Source of the DNA: Rhodospirillum centenum SW
GTDB lineage: Bacteria; Pseudomonadota; Alphaproteobacteria; Azospirillales; Azospirillaceae
Direction of reading: 5' to 3'
DNA length: 64,000 nucleotides
Assembly: GCF_000016185.1 (NCBI RefSeq)
Contig: NC_011420.2
Span: 950,501 to 1,014,500, forward strand
Shown here: positions 63,686 through 64,000 of the stretch, piece after piece
How the letters are laid out: each line of letters starts with the position of its first letter
How positions within the stretch are numbered: position 1 is the stretch's first letter
Program-made: the position numbers and the translations under genes
The notes under the pieces: generated by a model
The model's database searches: none
What the model was told of the DNA's origin: nothing
Seen by the model: only the letters and a program-made list of their open reading frames with translations

Positions 63686-64000
63686 ATGCCTTCCGCTTGT
63701 CCGCCCGGCAGTCCCGCCGGCCTGCTTCCGTCTGTCCTGCGCGGTCTGACCGCTGCCCTCCTTCTGACCGGGGGCGTCCTTGCCGGGGCTGCCCTGTCCG
63801 GCGCCGCGCCGGCAACGGCGGAGACCGTCTACATCACCGCCGACCGCCTGCTGGACGTGCGCTCCGGCAGCATGGTCGCCCGCCCGGCCGTGCTGGTGGA
63901 GGACGGCCGCGTCGCCAGGGTCGGCACGGTTTCGGATCTGCCGGCACCGCAGGGGGCGACACGGATCGACCTGCCGGGGCTGACCCTGCTGCCCGGCCTG
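63686..64000 (+). CDS. exported amidohydrolase, N-terminal part, cut by right edge
   Basis: The first 105 residues of a protein that continues beyond the window. It has a signal peptide (VLRGLTAALLLTGGVLAGAA, cleavage near APATAE) and the start of an amidohydrolase-type composite domain: VYITADRLLDVRSGSMVARP, VLVEDGRVARVGTVSDLP and IDLPGLTLLPGL, just before the metal-binding HTH motif would come. Relatives include imidazolonepropionase-like and Xaa-Pro dipeptidase-type exported enzymes. Substrate is unknown. Confidence 0.85.
   Translation, partial: MPSACPPGSPAGLLPSVLRGLTAALLLTGGVLAGAALSGAAPATAETVYITADRLLDVRSGSMVARPAVLVEDGRVARVGTVSDLPAPQGATRIDLPGLTLLPGL

Noticed and set aside
60513-63815. Extended 1100-codon frame containing the AmpG-like gene
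   Set aside because: Family similarity starts at MASLSP (61922); upstream part is the antisense of the DAHP synthase gene.

Overview
The window is high-GC chromosomal DNA from an alphaproteobacterium, most likely of the Rhodospirillales/Azospirillaceae type (something like Rhodospirillum/Rhodocista centenum or Azospirillum). That placement is inferred from gene content: a GcrA cell-cycle regulator, the alphaproteobacterial long-form isocitrate dehydrogenase, a B12-dependent class II ribonucleotide reductase, a class II DAHP synthase, cytochrome c', the complex I NDUFA12 subunit, and the anaerobic ubiquinone proteins UbiT, UbiU and UbiV.

Layout, left part (1-38.8 kb, host backbone). Ergothioneine genes egtB (cut by the edge) and egtD; a membrane adenylate/guanylate cyclase; a vWA protein; isocitrate dehydrogenase; gcrA; a PAS-rich HWE histidine kinase; an Xre/RES toxin-antitoxin pair with a 13-bp inverted repeat in front; a second isocitrate dehydrogenase of the eukaryote-like type that carries a 2-nt frameshift near its start; a LOG phosphoribohydrolase; cytochrome c' plus cytochrome b561; four small genes of unknown function; a hot-dog thioesterase; nrdJ; a flippase-like membrane protein; then NDUFA12, mlaD-type, methyltransferase and DUF2155 genes facing aat; a chemoreceptor; accC-accB-aroQ; a DsbA-like protein; a BepA-like M48 protease; an aminotransferase; ubiT-ubiU-ubiV; an epoxide-hydrolase-like enzyme; mnmA; and a CAU-anticodon tRNA gene.

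Island (38.9-54.56 kb). The last 16 bases of the tRNA gene, CACCCCGGTGCTACCA, recur exactly at 54541-54556, where they are followed at once by a strong hairpin terminator of the kind expected behind a tRNA gene. The 15.6 kb between the copies has an AT-richer left end, decayed recombinase and transposase pieces at both ends, and one intact module: a TpsB outer-membrane transporter, a 3658-residue TpsA adhesin made of GLUG blocks and thirteen 81-residue MBG-type repeats, and a TPR-glycosyltransferase whose start overlaps the tpsA stop. I read this as a tRNA-integrated, now immobile island carrying a two-partner secretion adhesin with its own putative glycosyltransferase. This is the most interesting part of the window.

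Right part (54.6-64 kb, host backbone). An iron-uptake pair (TonB receptor and PepSY protein) behind a Fur-like box, an alpha/beta hydrolase, a small unknown gene, a membrane-anchored glycine-rich protein ending in a cysteine cluster, an AmpG-like permease, class II DAHP synthase, and the start of an exported amidohydrolase cut by the right edge. All functions are read from sequence motifs; no database search was run.
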